From Musa acuminata AAA Group (lineage: Eukaryota; Streptophyta; Magnoliopsida; Zingiberales; Musaceae): a DNA stretch of 64,000 nt. Numbering within the stretch: position 1 is the stretch's first letter; every line of letters begins with the position of its first letter. A model generated the notes under the pieces. The model did no database searches, was not told where the DNA came from, and saw only the letters and a list, made by a program, of their open reading frames with translations. The position numbers and the translations under genes were made by a program. This document shows, piece after piece, positions 40,501 to 52,599 of the stretch. The stretch covers positions 10,224,001 through 10,288,000 of the forward strand of contig NC_088340.1 of assembly GCF_036884655.1 (NCBI RefSeq), written 5' to 3'.

Positions 40501-40686
40501 AATCTACCAATTCTTTTACATCAATTCTTCCCACCCTTTTAGCCACAGATGCCGTATCATCCGCGCTCGAAAGGTTCGTCGATGTCTTGTGGTAGTGGTG
40601 CGGTCGAAAGCTGCAACAAAACATGGCCGAAGTGGGTTCTTCGACAGCAGAGGCAATGGATCCCACCACCGAAGTGTCCTTTTGTT
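37600..40686. other. Spacer between SUD1 promoter and AP2 3' end
   Basis: No gene was recognised. The spacer includes an AT-rich block (37800-38150), a 119-bp tandem duplication, CAG-rich and GA-rich stretches (38720-38870), GGGAA repeats near 39045-39062 and a CT run (39711-39733). The overlapping open frames at 38514-39094 arise from these low-complexity tracts and show no family resemblance. Confidence 0.55.
38351..38588 (+). repeat. Two-copy 119-bp tandem duplication
   Basis: The blocks GAGCTCACAAGCAA, CATGGAACCTCAGTTTGAATA and GATGTCTCGAACTGATCAGTG occur twice with a period of 119 bp. The copies differ by scattered substitutions. Confidence 0.88.
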
Positions 40687-43215
40687 TTAGCTGGGCCTCA
40701 CGAAAGGTTGCAAGTCCTGCTGCTGCTGCCAATTGGAAGGCAATGTTGCTATTTGTGGTGGGAATCCTGATGATGCTGCAGAAGTGGTGGCCGAGAATAA
40801 GTGAGACGGTGGCGCGGCGGCCGGTAGCCAAGTTCCGCTGCCTTTCCCCTGGCCTAAATGACTCCATCGTTGATCACCGGCGACTGGAAACGAAAGCCCT
40901 GCAGCAGTCCTTACTCCTTCGATGCTGCCTGCATACTGCATCATCGAGGAGTTGCACGATTAGCTGCGTCGAAAGCATCACAGAGAAAGATCAGTTTCGA
41001 TTTGAATTGGGGACACCCACTTGATGAAATCTAGGGTGATTGAATTGCTGTGGTATGATTTGGACCATCGGCAATGTCTCACTATTCCTTTCGAGCTGTG
41101 GGTACTTGCACACCTCATCGGCCTCAACAAGAACCGGAGAACGAAGGAAGCCAATGTTCTGTGATCTGTTGCTTCTGCTTTCTTTCTCATCGGGCAGCTT
41201 AAGCATCTCATGAAACTGGTGCACATGATAAATGTTTAGCTACGAGCAGCAACAAGCAGATCGGAATTATAAGTTATACCTTCAGTCTGGTGTTGCGACT
41301 CCATTCTGGCTCGAAACCAACAGGAACTCCTTGGTCCACTACCTTGAAGCCTTTATCGTCCCTCTGATCGAGGTTATTCCTTTTGGATCCCGAGCTGCCC
41401 AGGCTCAGGTCGAGATCGTGCTCGGTTGTGCCAGCTAAATGTTTTGACATACAGATTATACAGTAATGAGAAACTTATCAAGCAGAGAAAACGATGACGA
41501 CGAAGCATGCAGCTGCAAGAAACTCACTCTGGATGTCGAGATCGTTGGAGTAAATGCTAGGATCGAAGTTAGTAATTGCATCCTTTCCGCTACACTTGAT
41601 CGCGGCCTTGTCATAAGCTCTGCATCTCCAAAACGAAACTCGTCAGAAACCACCAACCCTCCATTTCCTAACCATCGGAGAAGGACCTGTGAATGCTTTT
41701 CTCTTTTGTTTTTTTCCTTTCTTCTTTACAAGAGTGAGTTTGAAGACACTCTGATTCTATGCATGAAGTAAAAATAAGATCTTTGGTATGAGAAATTAAG
41801 ATCTCTGGATACCTGGCAGCTTCAATTTCAGTGTCGAAGAGGCCGAGATAAACATATCTGTCGAAAAAATGGATGTTAAACAACATATGAGCAGGTGAAG
41901 AGATCTAAGAGATGCAATGGAGGCAGCACTATACTTCTTCCCCAGGAACTGCCCTATTCTAGCCTCCCATCTCCCACACTTGTGCAAGGTGACACCCCTG
42001 TACTTGGAGCTGCCTCTCGGGAGACCTGTGCTCTGGCGTCGAAGCACATGAACGAACTCCTCCTTGGTGAGATTGGTCATCTGCAAACCAAGCCATTCCA
42101 ACACTTGGAGCTCGATTCGACAAAAGTAGAAAAGTGAAGATCCAAGACGGACAAGGATCATGTTTCGTCAACTCATCTTCGTCGCACTTCCTAACCTGTT
42201 TCAGATCCTCCTGGTAGTCGTCCAAATCGAAATTGATGTCTGCGTCCATTCCACGGAACTTGATCGCAGCTCGGTCGTATGCCCTGCGACAAAATTGCCA
42301 TTCCATGTCTCCTTTTTCATCTTCACGTGACCAACTCTGAAATCTAAGCCATGTCGGGCGAGAACAGACGGACTCACCTAGCAGCAGCATGTGCTGTGTC
42401 GAATCCACCTGCAGACAAAAATCCAGAGAAGTTATCAGCAGTTGCAACTCGTTGAATCGAAGGAAAGATTCATGTTAGCAGAATCTTTGTTCCTTTTTTA
42501 TAATCTTGTCCATGAACATCTGGGTACTCACCCAAGTAGATTTGCTTTCCACAATCCCTGCACAGAAAGCGGAGCAGAAGAGGTGAGCATGAGACCGGAA
42601 CAGGGAGCGAGGGGGTCGAATAGGCAAAAACTGGGTTCGAGATCCGATCTTTCGAGACTCGGGAGACAGGGCATCAGGAGAGAGAGCTAACCATATGTGG
42701 GATTCCCATCGCCCGGTCCTCCGGTAGAAGGTGACGCCGCGGTACTGGGAGCTCCTCGACCTCGGCCCCCGGCGGCTCTTCTTCACCGGTTGCGGCACCT
42801 CCGCCGGCTTCCCGATCACGACCCGCTCAGACGAGTGGCAGAACCTGACGCCGGCCCAGTGGGAGCTCGGCGGCGGCGGCGGCGGCCAGGCACTACCGTG
42901 TGGCCCGCCACCGTGTCGAGCGTCTCCTTGGTCGCCCAACGGAAAGAACTGGTGGGTGACCATCGCGGGCTCGCTCTCCGCGGAGAGGCTCTCCTCGCGG
43001 CGGCGGGAGATAGCGAATCCGAAGATCTTCCCGGCGCCGCCGTCTGTCTCCCCCTCATCGGCAGCCTCGACGACGACCACGGAGGAGCTGGAGGCATTGT
43101 TCTCGGCGTCGGCAGACGAGACCCCCGCCAGATTCCTGTTATCCTCCTCTCCGCCGTCCCCAGCCGCGGACGCCGCCGCAGAGGCCGTGCTGTTGAGATC
43201 CCACATCCCGTCCAT
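40687..43215 (-). CDS. AP2: APETALA2-type euAP2 transcription factor (miR172 target)
   Basis: Nuclear two-domain AP2 regulator of floral identity, flowering time or inflorescence development, silenced by miR172. Exons on the minus strand: 42692-43215, 42532-42557 (26 nt), 42378-42408 (31 nt), 42196-42283, 41935-42080, 41813-41857, 41528-41619, 41280-41434, 41021-41215, 40687-40935; 1,551 nt, 516 residues. It starts MDGMWDLN and has VTHQFFP near residue 85, the basic [13 protein letters not shown] signal, AP2 domain 1 from about 157 ([18 protein letters not shown]), domain 2 from about 249 ([19 protein letters not shown]), an LDLSL EAR repression motif near 325 and an MRPS-like C-terminus (FVRPS). 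The N-terminus and tail resemble AP2 itself more than TOE1. The last acceptor (40935) was placed by frame: earlier AGs lead to stops. Introns are short. Confidence 0.95.
40761..40781 (-). promoter_or_regulatory. miR172 target site
   Basis: On the minus strand the 21 bases CTGCAGCATCATCAGGATTCC lie in the last AP2 exon, in the frame encoding AASSGF. This is the canonical miR172 complementary site of euAP2 genes. It implies cleavage or translational repression by miR172. Confidence 0.95.
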
Positions 43216-43353
43216 CCCAAGACCGGATCTTCAGCTCTTCGGCCTCCGCAAAAATCGCACTTTTATGTCCTTCCCACCCTCAAAATAAAAAATTTCTTTC
43301 CTTCCAAGAAACAAAAGGGAAAAATCGTCTCCCCTATACTTTGTACAGCTCCA

Positions 43354-43361
43354 TATTTATA
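43354..43361 (-). promoter_or_regulatory. TATA box of AP2 gene
   Basis: TATAAATA on the minus strand lies about 140 bases upstream of the AP2 ATG. It would place transcription start near 43328 and give a leader of roughly 110 bases, which is plausible for this family. Confidence 0.5.
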
Positions 43362-45546
43362 GCTTTCTCCTCGCCATTTCCTTCTTCCAAAGCCCAAAAA
43401 ACGCCGTCAGGCACCGAGGCAAAAAGGCGGCAGGGGAAAGCGTTTAGATACCCAAAAGCAGCAGCTTTACTAAACTTGGTGCCACCCAAAGATTTGCATG
43501 AGCGGAAAAAGAAATATACATATATATATATATATCAATTATACATGTCTTAAAAGAGAAAGGAGCTTTCAGCACATTGTGGCTGTATGCATCCAAGAGT
43601 AGAAAGACCAAATGGGAAGGGAAGGTTTTCCTTTGGGAGAGGCAAGGCAACCACGGTGCTGGTGGATGATCTCACTCGAAGTCTACTTCCCACCCTCCCT
43701 CACACACACGTTCCTGCTTTTTTCTTTTATTTGTTCCAATCCAATCAGTCACTCATATGGCTGCTGTCGAGCCCACTTCCAATTTTTTTCGTATTTGGTG
43801 GTAGCGATGACAAGACAGAAGCCATCCCTGCAATGCCAAAGCCTCTACCCAGTTTAACAGCCCTCACTCGCTCGAAGGAGCTTAACTACTACTGCTCCGC
43901 CCAGCTGTGTCAAACCCATGGCTACGCGAACGATCTGTTTCGCTACACTCCCATCTCTGAATCATGGTGCTTCTTTGTCCTTCACACTGTGAGCGGAGGA
44001 TGCTCCCAAATCTGCATCACAGTAAGTCGTTCCAAAGTCTACATTGCAATAAGTTGGGATCATCTTTTGATGGAAGAGTCGCTGTCTCGAGGAATTTGAT
44101 GTCCTGTTTATGGACGCTACACATTTTACATACATAATTTAGAACTCGTAAAAGACTGCTCTCGATCAGTAACTTGAAGATTCGCTTAAAAATATCTGCA
44201 CGATGACCAGTATTATGCGAACCAACAACATCTGAACATGTTATCGGAGATCAAACGTCTCCGGTTGGTGGTCCAAAGCCGAGTTAAGGAATCAGCAGCA
44301 TGCGTCTCGATAGCCAACTCGAGGATAAGCCCTCCGCACCAGTGGCTGCCATCATCAATGAGTTAGTGTCGAAGCTCGAGGATCAGCTCGGGTGTAACAC
44401 CCTTCACCAAATCCACAAAATACAAGTTGCGAGTACTGTGGATGAAAACTATGGGTGTCAGATTGATTTGACGGGCATCGGAAACGTTCAAAGCTGGCCA
44501 TCGAGGAGCCAGCTGAGACGAGATTTCTTTAAAGTTTATTGTCCAAATCACAGACAGGATGACCAGTTGAAGAAAACAACCGAGGAAGATGAGCTTTTAA
44601 GAGAGGACATGTAGACTGTTCCCACCACCCGAACCCATGACAAAATGGGGAAGGAGGGAATAATGGTATAAAAGGAAAAGATACTGTAGAGGAGTCCAGT
44701 CCAAGAGTAGAGGAAGGGGGCGGAGGTGCAGAGGGCCAATCGGAGTCCGACGGACAGAGACATCGCCTTGAATGCCCATTTACTCTGACAGGCAGCCACC
44801 GGCCACAGGGCAGAGCAAATGGAAAAGGAGAGGAGGAAAAAGAGAACCCGATGTTCTTCACTGTAGAGGGTCTTTTAAGATGCCCGTGGCATTTCCAGTA
44901 GCAATCAATGATGGGAGGAGGATGGTGAGCATTTTCCTAAAAATTTCAGCATCTTCTTCTTACCATGGAGAATCACGAGTTTTGTATCGGATTAACCTTA
45001 TCCCGATACACACACAACACACAGGTAGTGTTGATGATGATGGGAGCAACGACAGAATTCATGATGGGGATCAACAACTGCTGGTATGCTTGGAACATAG
45101 TGTGGCTGACTTGGGTTGGTCACATATACTGGAAAGATACAAGGGGGAACCTGTTGCAGGGGACAGAAACAAGGAGTGTTAAGATCTGGGAAAAAAGATT
45201 TGGTGGTGCGTTGAACAAGGAAGCAGCATGATTGGATTGGGAAGGACAGTCCATGTTCCTGTGTGGCTGGCTGGCTGGCTGGCTGGCTGGTTGTGGAGGA
45301 TGCCACTTCCCCCTTCCCTACATTGCTGCCATCGGAGGATATGTTGCTTTCCCCATTTCGGCTTTTGGCTGCCGCATCAAAATTTCCTCAAAAAATGGTT
45401 GTCAGAGAACTAGTGATTTCTCCAGGTCGAGAGCAATTGAATGGACGCTGACACATAGTTTAACCTCAGCAAGGAACTGTTCATGAGTTTTCTTTTTTTT
45501 TCTTTTTTTTCTAATCTAATATTTTCTTCTGTAAGCCAACAGTATA

Positions 45547-45566
45547 CGCACACACACACACACACA

Positions 45567-45615
<49 letters not shown>

Positions 45616-45616
45616 T
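45547..45616 (+). repeat. Compound CA/CT/CA microsatellite
   Basis: A (CA)n run passes into (CT)n and back into (CA)n over about 70 bases. It is likely to be length-polymorphic. Confidence 0.9.
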
Positions 45617-47438
45617 CACTCTGATGGAGATGTTGATGCTCCTTTTTCCTATAAAAAAAAATGTGCGATAAATGATGCTCCGAGTACAACAACAGCTGGT
45701 TGAAACAGTGGATGATGGATCTTCTTCTTTCTTAATAGAGTTGGGTGAAGTCGTGATGGGTTTACTTCTCTAACTCACAGTGCCTCCCTGTACGACGGGG
45801 CTTCGCTAGATTGAGGAACTTATTGGCCTTTGGTGCCTTACAATAATGGACGGCCATAGGCTGTACTTGACAATTCACGCCCACATGACAACAACAGCGA
45901 CCGCCACCATCATCTCTGCTCCCAACCAAGCAATAGTATGATGGTTCTTGTACGCAGCAAAGCAAAGCAAATTAACATGTCGACAAGGAAGCATCCATGG
46001 TTCTTGTGTTGTCATCCTTATGTGCTTCGTGCTTTTAATTCCTGTAGCCGGTGGCATGATTCCAGCGATAGCCATGTTGGTGTTCTTCATCATACGTGGT
46101 CTTCCCCACCGCCCTCCCTTCCTTTTTCTGTGCTATGCCTCGTCTCGTCTTGATTCCGAAATCAATGCATTATCTTTTTACCGTCGTGTGCTTTGCCCAA
46201 CCCCTAGTTTTACTCGTCGTTTATTAGTTGTACTGTGGCGGGAATAATAATTGCAGGCGGCTATCATCGCTATCCTCCTCCTGTTCTTGACCCGACTTAC
46301 TGAATACAACATCCTGATTTGTTATTATTTTATATAGGATGGGATGAACCGAACAAACATAAAATACCTAATGTGGTTTCGTTTCACTATTCCTTCAAAC
46401 TAAAAAAAGGATGGCAGCATTCATGATGGGACAGCTCCAATAAATGTGCAGCAAGTGGCCGAATCCCACGGAACCAAGAAGCGGCCGGTTTCTCTTCAAA
46501 GGCACCAACGTTGGGTTGCCATGACACTTCAAAGAGTATGGTGTCCGAGAAGGAAGGACGAACCATCCATCCATCCCATGGCCGCCTGGCTTGGGATTTT
46601 TCGTACATGGACCTCTTTCCCAGCACGTGGAACCTCCTCCGCCACCTCGTTGCTCCCAGTCATGAACGGATGGGCTGTATCTGCGTCACCTCGGTCTCCT
46701 TCATGATCGATGCTGCACGTCTGGGGATCCTCTCCACGGGGGAAGTGGACGGTCGAGGTCGCGGCTGGCTTCGTCCGGCGTTGGAGAGGATCCCGACACG
46801 AAGGCAGCGCCTGGACAAAGGAAGGTGGGGCCGGGTCTACGTCGTGAGTAGGGGAGGGCGTCCCAACCGTGACGGTGTCTGGAATTGAAAGCGAACCGAA
46901 ACTGGTTAGGCTGAGGAGACGAGGGCTTGCATTGCTGCAGAACGAGGGCGTGCGTCACGTGAGTAGGGCCGCCACCAAATTACGGTTGAGAGGGGATGGA
47001 CTCGTCGCTCCCTCCATGTGACCGACCGCGCATTTACCACGCCGCTGTTCTCCACAGTCGTACCGCGGGCAGAGAACCCATATGTCGCCCACCGCGTGTC
47101 TTACCCGGCGTACGCCCTGCGCTCACGTCCACCCTGCACACGATTGCTCGCATTCAGCATCCACTTGCTTTTCCAGCATCAGGAATCGACGAATGAGCAA
47201 GCACGAAGCATAAGAAAACATCAAATAAACGGATGCTGTGATAATTACATTACCGACGTATGACACTGATCACAACTTGTGTGTAAGACAGGGAGTTCTA
47301 GGCAAACGTAAAACAAGAGTTGGAGCAAGTAGGGTTTGACTTGGACATCTCACACACACACGCACACACACACTCTCTCTCTCTCACCCTCTGACATGTG
47401 GAAGCCGTGAAGCATTCATATAAAAGATTGCTCAGAGA

Positions 47439-47548
47439 CAGCTGCCCCCATTTGAGTACCAGTGGCAATTGCAAACACGATTGAGAAGCATAAACATAAT
47501 GCATTGATCACAGAAACAGCTGCCCCCATTTTGAGTACCAGTGGCAGT
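47439..47548 (+). repeat. Duplicated 30-bp block
   Basis: CAGCTGCCCCCATTTGAGTACC and the following AGTGGCA occur at about 47439 and again at about 47515, the second with one extra T. The two copies are about 76 bases apart. Confidence 0.75.
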
Positions 47549-47926
47549 ACTCAGTAGTTACACCACTCAATTACCGCCAAGATTTACCCTTTCACCAGCT
47601 GTACCCGATTCTTGTCCACTTAGCAGCCTAAGATGCATCTCTCTTCACTCATCATTCGGTAGGTAGCTGACATGACTTTTTTCTATTTGAGACCGGTGCA
47701 GAAAACATTAAATATATTAAGGTGACTCTTGGAACTAATGAAGAGAAGGCATGGTCGAAGACCTAGAGAACATGAATATGGTATCTGAAGCTAGTGATGC
47801 CGGTGTTATGGGGTTCCTATGTCACATAGGATAATTTCTGCGATGGCTGAGACGAAGGATGCGTAAGATATCAGCCGCTAGTATGAACTCGTAAATAGTG
47901 ATAGTGACTTACACGTGATTTCCATC

Positions 47927-48280
47927 TTAGACTCGAGAATGTTTCTTGTTTTCATGCTTTATTTGCGGCGCTGCTCTAACGACGAAATCCCCTTGTAATA
48001 ATCCCAACCTTTAATGTTGAAAAACCTATCATGACAAAAAGTGAAAAGTAGAAGGTAAAAACCAAGCGGATATTTCACGTACCAATTTACCATCACCGTC
48101 GACGACTGGAAGTCTATGGTATTTTGTTTCAACCGGAAGACATGGTCCAGTATTCAGAACCTTGCCCCATCTTCAAGGTTGGATGTCTCAGGAACCGCAA
48201 GAGCAGCGGGAGTTATCACCTCATCAATTACTCCAACCATTAGTTTTACTTAACAGCTTCTGGAGTCCATTATTTAATGT
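47927..48280 (-). pseudogene. CBSX-type CBS-domain gene remnant, last two exons
   Basis: Functional CBSX1/2 proteins are chloroplast CBS-pair proteins that modulate thioredoxins. Here the minus strand keeps two exons. The first (48280-48083) reads LQKLLSKTNG, then VIDEV, ETSNLEDG and YHRLPVVDGDGKL in different frames, with in-frame stops after KTNG and an insertion before the ETK-like part. A 74-bp intron with GTACGT donor and AG acceptor follows. The second exon (48008-47927) matches the GIITRG and VRAA.QIKHE terminal segment but has a one-base insertion. Retention of the intron indicates a genomic duplicate, not a processed copy. Upstream exons (transit peptide, first CBS motif) were not found up to the LTR element at 51111. 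Confidence 0.75.
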
Positions 48281-51110
48281 CTGCAGCAGGAAGATAAAGT
48301 ATCAGTTTTCTGAATCACAATGTAGTACAAGGAAGGGAGCTATTTACCGGACAGAGCATGACGATTTCTTTTGTTTGATATCTCCCTCGACAAATTATCT
48401 GGCTTTAGGAGAATCTAATTCGTTTAAGAGCAGGCACGAAATCCCAAAAAAGGACCATGCTAATAATGTGGCCATCTTACATGTTCAACAGAGCCCAAAT
48501 GTGCAGCAGCAATGCAAATTTAGGAAGTGCCCCCATCGACCAACGGTACAGCAGTGGCAGGGAAGGCCTAATTGTAGATATCTAACATTTACTTCGCAGT
48601 TATAGTGACGAGCAGGAAAAGGTTGATGCATGTTCCCTCTTACAAAATATTATAAGGGCAACTCAGTTTTCCTAGAACGAATGCTGCCTTCATCCCTAAA
48701 CCGACTCTTGCATTGCAGCCTCTGCAGGTTGATCATTTTCCCTTGTGCAAACATTAAAATTGGAACTTATGTGCGCATGCTTCGGTCGGAATTTGCGAGG
48801 ATCATCCTCCCAAATACTTGGCAATAAATTTCAGAGCAGGTCAAGGGGTGGGGTTATCATCCCATCATGTGTTATTCAGAAAGTAGTTTCAACGTTTTAG
48901 GGACCACTTTCAGATCCACAAAAACAATTTCATATAGGAGGGATAACCCTTGGTACTTTTAAGGTTTTCTCTTTCCTTTACATGATGAATCCATGCAACT
49001 TTGAGTAAGGACTTGTGGCCATTATAACTTCTAAGAAAACTGCACTTGGGTTGATGAGACATTACAGAATTATGATAAAAGAAAAAGCCTCAAGGACATG
49101 CAATTTTATCCATCTCCAGGGAATATGGGCCATATATCCTCGAGTCATTAGTTTCACTATTTCATAACTGAATTATGCACAGAAATTCTAGGGTAAGATA
49201 TTATGGATGTTACTGCTAACATCCCTAATGACTTCTTTGGTCCATTAAGTCATACTTCGAAAGCGCAATCGATACTGACTTTTCTTTTTCCTATGTCAAA
49301 CTTCAGACATATCACAAGGAACCAAATTTCATCCCCAGTGATGCACAAATCTTTACCGAGTAAAAAATGAACATTAAGAATCATGCATACAACAAGAAAC
49401 AAAATCATACGTACCCCTTCCGTGAGCTACGGACAGCAGGAAACACGCTTATGTCAGTCTGACCACTACCTGAACAGAAAGGAAACTTTAGATGTACATT
49501 CTATCAAGATCGATCTAACACATCCCCACAAAAGCCAATGTTTTCGATGCACAAGCAAATTTCTATATGAGAGAAGTAGAGGAAGAAGGGGAGGGGATGA
49601 GAGGACACCTATAGATACATAACAAGGAATGCTTCCATATTTAGGTGTTATATCATTCTTCTAACATGATAACTAATTGTGTTAATCGTGCTAAAGAAAA
49701 AGAAATTTACTTCTTTTGGAAAGCAAGTCTCACATGCATTAAATGCTATCACAAAATAGGGATGCATCATATCAACTACAGTCGAAGTTATCAACAAACC
49801 TATTACATTATCTCATCATCTTTCCCAGACTTTGCACCTATACCGAATACATCACTACAAGTGACAAACGTGTGTGCAAGTGATTTTTACATATATGTTG
49901 TAAGTACAAATGCATATCCATGTTGACAAAGCTGAACAAATCGATAAATGAATATATTGCCCATTTGGCATCAAGCTCTAATAATAAATAGCATAACAAT
50001 AATAATCTCTTTCCCATATGCTTCTTAAAAACGACTCTCTTGTCCACACGAAGAGACATTTGCTGATTTTTCTTATCAGAGAACTTGGCACCCATAACCC
50101 CAAAGATAATAAGTTCCACTTAAGCTTCTCTTTTCGTTGACCTGTTCACTAATCAAGTTAATAGACTATCATGCTCAGAGCAGTCACATAAACACTTTCA
50201 GTTCCACCTTTTAATTCTTAGTCGATGACAAAGGATGAAATTCTATTTTCCTAATCAGATACATCCACATAAGTTTCTGCATGATCAAGGAAAATGAGGC
50301 AGCTATCACATAGTGATGAGCATGGGAGACATCAGAAGATAGAAAAAACTGTAAACATGAGATAAGACCAGGTTGAAAAAAAAATCATCAAAATTTCCTA
50401 GATATCCATTAGTGGATTCAAGCTTCAGTATTGAAAATCTTCGCTCTTATGGCCACTTAAAAATAAAAGACCAATTGGATGATGGAAAGTTTAAGTAAGC
50501 ATGCATAAGGTCTCCCCTTGACAGGATTTCTCTAATATAATATTAATCACATTGTTCAGGAGTAGAAAGTTTTGTTCAAAATTTAGGATACCAATTACTT
50601 GGGATCTTTTCTACCCATTGATATGTATAGTACTTGTAACATTGTTGAGTATCTATGTTTTATTTCTTTTTCCTTAACAACAAAAGAGTGTCTACGTTCT
50701 TAAACCTTAATTTCAAATAGTTACAAAACCCTGAGAGAGACATAGTCTTCATCTTATTTCTCGAGGGGGAATAGGATAGTCCTCTAATATCACCAATATT
50801 GCCAAGAAATATTGGCAATCACTAAATTAGTAATCCAATCTCTGTTTCTAAAATCCAGTAATGGGAGAAAAGCAAAACATGGAATCTACCTAAGTGGGAA
50901 GCTCAAATAAGAGTGGATGGATCATGGTGCTCATAAGAGAGAAACACGAGAGGTTGCCCAATCATCTAGTTGGAACCAAAAGAATAACTATCTGATTTAC
51001 AACATTCTTGATAGTTAATCAAGAAAGAGAGATTAGTTTAGAAAAACCAAGCAAATCTAATAAAGAAAACCTGAAATGAAGTTCAGTGCTAATAAATCAT
51101 AGTAATACTG
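48281..51110. other. Spacer between CBSX remnant and LTR element
   Basis: AT-rich sequence in which I find no gene, no terminal repeats and no further CBS-domain exons. It may include decayed introns of the CBSX remnant. Confidence 0.5.
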
Positions 51111-51397
51111 TGTTAGGATCCCTTTATTTTTTGAGCTCTTTGAATAATGTTTTATTGAGTTTGTTTAGTTTAATAAGAGTCAGATAGGGATTTATTTAAT
51201 ATTTATTTATTTATTATTAAGAGTCCAAGTCCTGATGGACTTTGGGCGAAACTCTATAAATAAGGTTGTATCTGTTTTTTTCATCAATCAATGAAATATT
51301 ATCTAGTCTTTTGATAAACCCTAGGAGGCTGATCCCCTCGAGGTGATCATCCCCTTTTCTCCCCTTTCTTCTATCATAAAACCCTAGGGTCTTATCA
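51111..51397 (+). repeat. 5' LTR of the 51-54 kb element
   Basis: This 287-bp repeat begins TGTTAGGATCCC and ends CTTATCA. It contains a TATA box (TATAAATA, 51255-51262) that would drive the element's transcript. Confidence 0.88.
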
Positions 51398-51399
51398 TT

Positions 51400-51411
51400 T
51401 GGTATCAGAGC
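51400..51411 (+). other. Primer binding site of the 51-54 kb element
   Basis: TGGTATCAGAGC lies two bases after the 5' LTR and matches the initiator methionine tRNA primer site. Confidence 0.85.
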
Positions 51412-52599
51412 AACGATCCTCGACGTTTTTGTTGTAGTGGTGTCGTAGCTATCATCATCTCAAAAAAAAAAAAAGAGAAAGGAAGAAAAGAGATGAAACA
51501 GGGCAACCACGACGGCCGCAACCACCGCAGCAGCCGTTGTTTCCTCAACTGCTTGCGATCCTTCGGCGTCGCCAGCATCTCCTTCTGCAGTGTAATAGAA
51601 ACAAAGCACCCTCTGCTGCCGTAGCCATTGGTTGCCACCACCGTCGCCCGCCTCCCAGCCGCGACCCTCGTTGCCTCCCCTTGGGTCGCAGGCGCAGCCA
51701 CTAGATCCACCATCCTCTATATCTTGTGCCGCTCGACCATCCCCCCTCGTTCAGCTGTAACCGGCCTCCAGCACATGCAGCGACCACACGCGATCGACAT
51801 ATGCCACCCCCTCAGTCACTCCCCACGCCGACGCCGCCTCCGCCTTCCGGAGGCCTGGCCAACATCTCCTTCCAGCAGCGCGACCTATCCTGCTCGAGCG
51901 AGAAACAACCTCCACCTCTGTTTCCCAACCGCGGTCCTCGACATCTCTATAGCCACAACTCCGTCAGAGACGACACTGCCAGCATCTCCTACCAGCCACC
52001 TCCCAGCCCTCAGCAGCTGCACGTAGCCTCCCAACCGAGAGCAGCATGAGGGTAGCTATGCCCCATCCTGCTCGAGCAAGAAAGGGTCGCCGCCGTCGCT
52101 GTTCTCGGCCAACGGACCACTCCCCACGCTAACGCCACCTCGTCACAGCAACCGCAGCGCTCTCACCCCAAACGCTGCCCCGGGCCAAACTTCACAACAG
52201 CCGCACCGAATAGTGCAATACTGATGCCCTTGACCTGACACCAAAAACAGGAATTGGAGATTACAAATCTGTAGTCTTACGCAATAGCTACCGACAACTT
52301 AGTGTAAGCCTAACTAAGCCTTGGAAACCAAAATTAAGAACCGGCTGTAAAAAACCCTTAACGATTTTAAAAAGAGTCTATTGGAGAGCTTCAATAAGTT
52401 TCAACAAAATGAAAGTTCAAGTCTTACATTGAACTGATCTGAAGACATAGGGAAAAAGACACAAGCTATCCACGCATGAAGGTGGAATTTTCAAGATAAG
52501 AAGATAGAGATCCGGTTAGTTGGATCTCTAGGGCAGAAAAAAATTTTCGTTTTCACATAACTCCAAAAGAATCCAAGGTGGAAATAGCTTCAATCCAAC

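Larger units (their letters stand above)
43400..47926. other. Upstream region of AP2, no gene recognised
   Basis: The 4.5 kb holds a TA run (43517-43535), CTGG repeats (about 45263-45290), a CA/CT/CA compound microsatellite, a second CA/CT tract near 47350-47384 and a short duplicated block near 47439 and 47515. Open frames at 44300-44614, 44772-45182 and 45948-46247 were read and resemble no family I know. Part of this is likely AP2 regulatory sequence. Confidence 0.5.

Noticed and set aside
40936..40970. Upstream acceptor for the last AP2 exon (AG before CTAATCG)
   Set aside because: From the phase left by exon 9 it reads into a stop and loses the frame that contains the miR172-encoded AASSGF and the C-terminal RPS.
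42697..43362. Long plus-strand open frames opposite AP2 exon 1
   Set aside because: They mirror the GC-rich first exon of AP2, which has clear AP2 motifs on the minus strand.
44300..45231. Open frames of 88-136 residues upstream of AP2
   Set aside because: Read in all frames; no recognisable domain and composition like the surrounding non-coding DNA.
45938..46247. Possible small secreted peptide gene (hydrophobic stretch CFVLLIPVAGGMIPAIAMLVFFII)
   Set aside because: The hydrophobic run is suggestive, but the frame has no family match, continues into unlike sequence and has no clear promoter.
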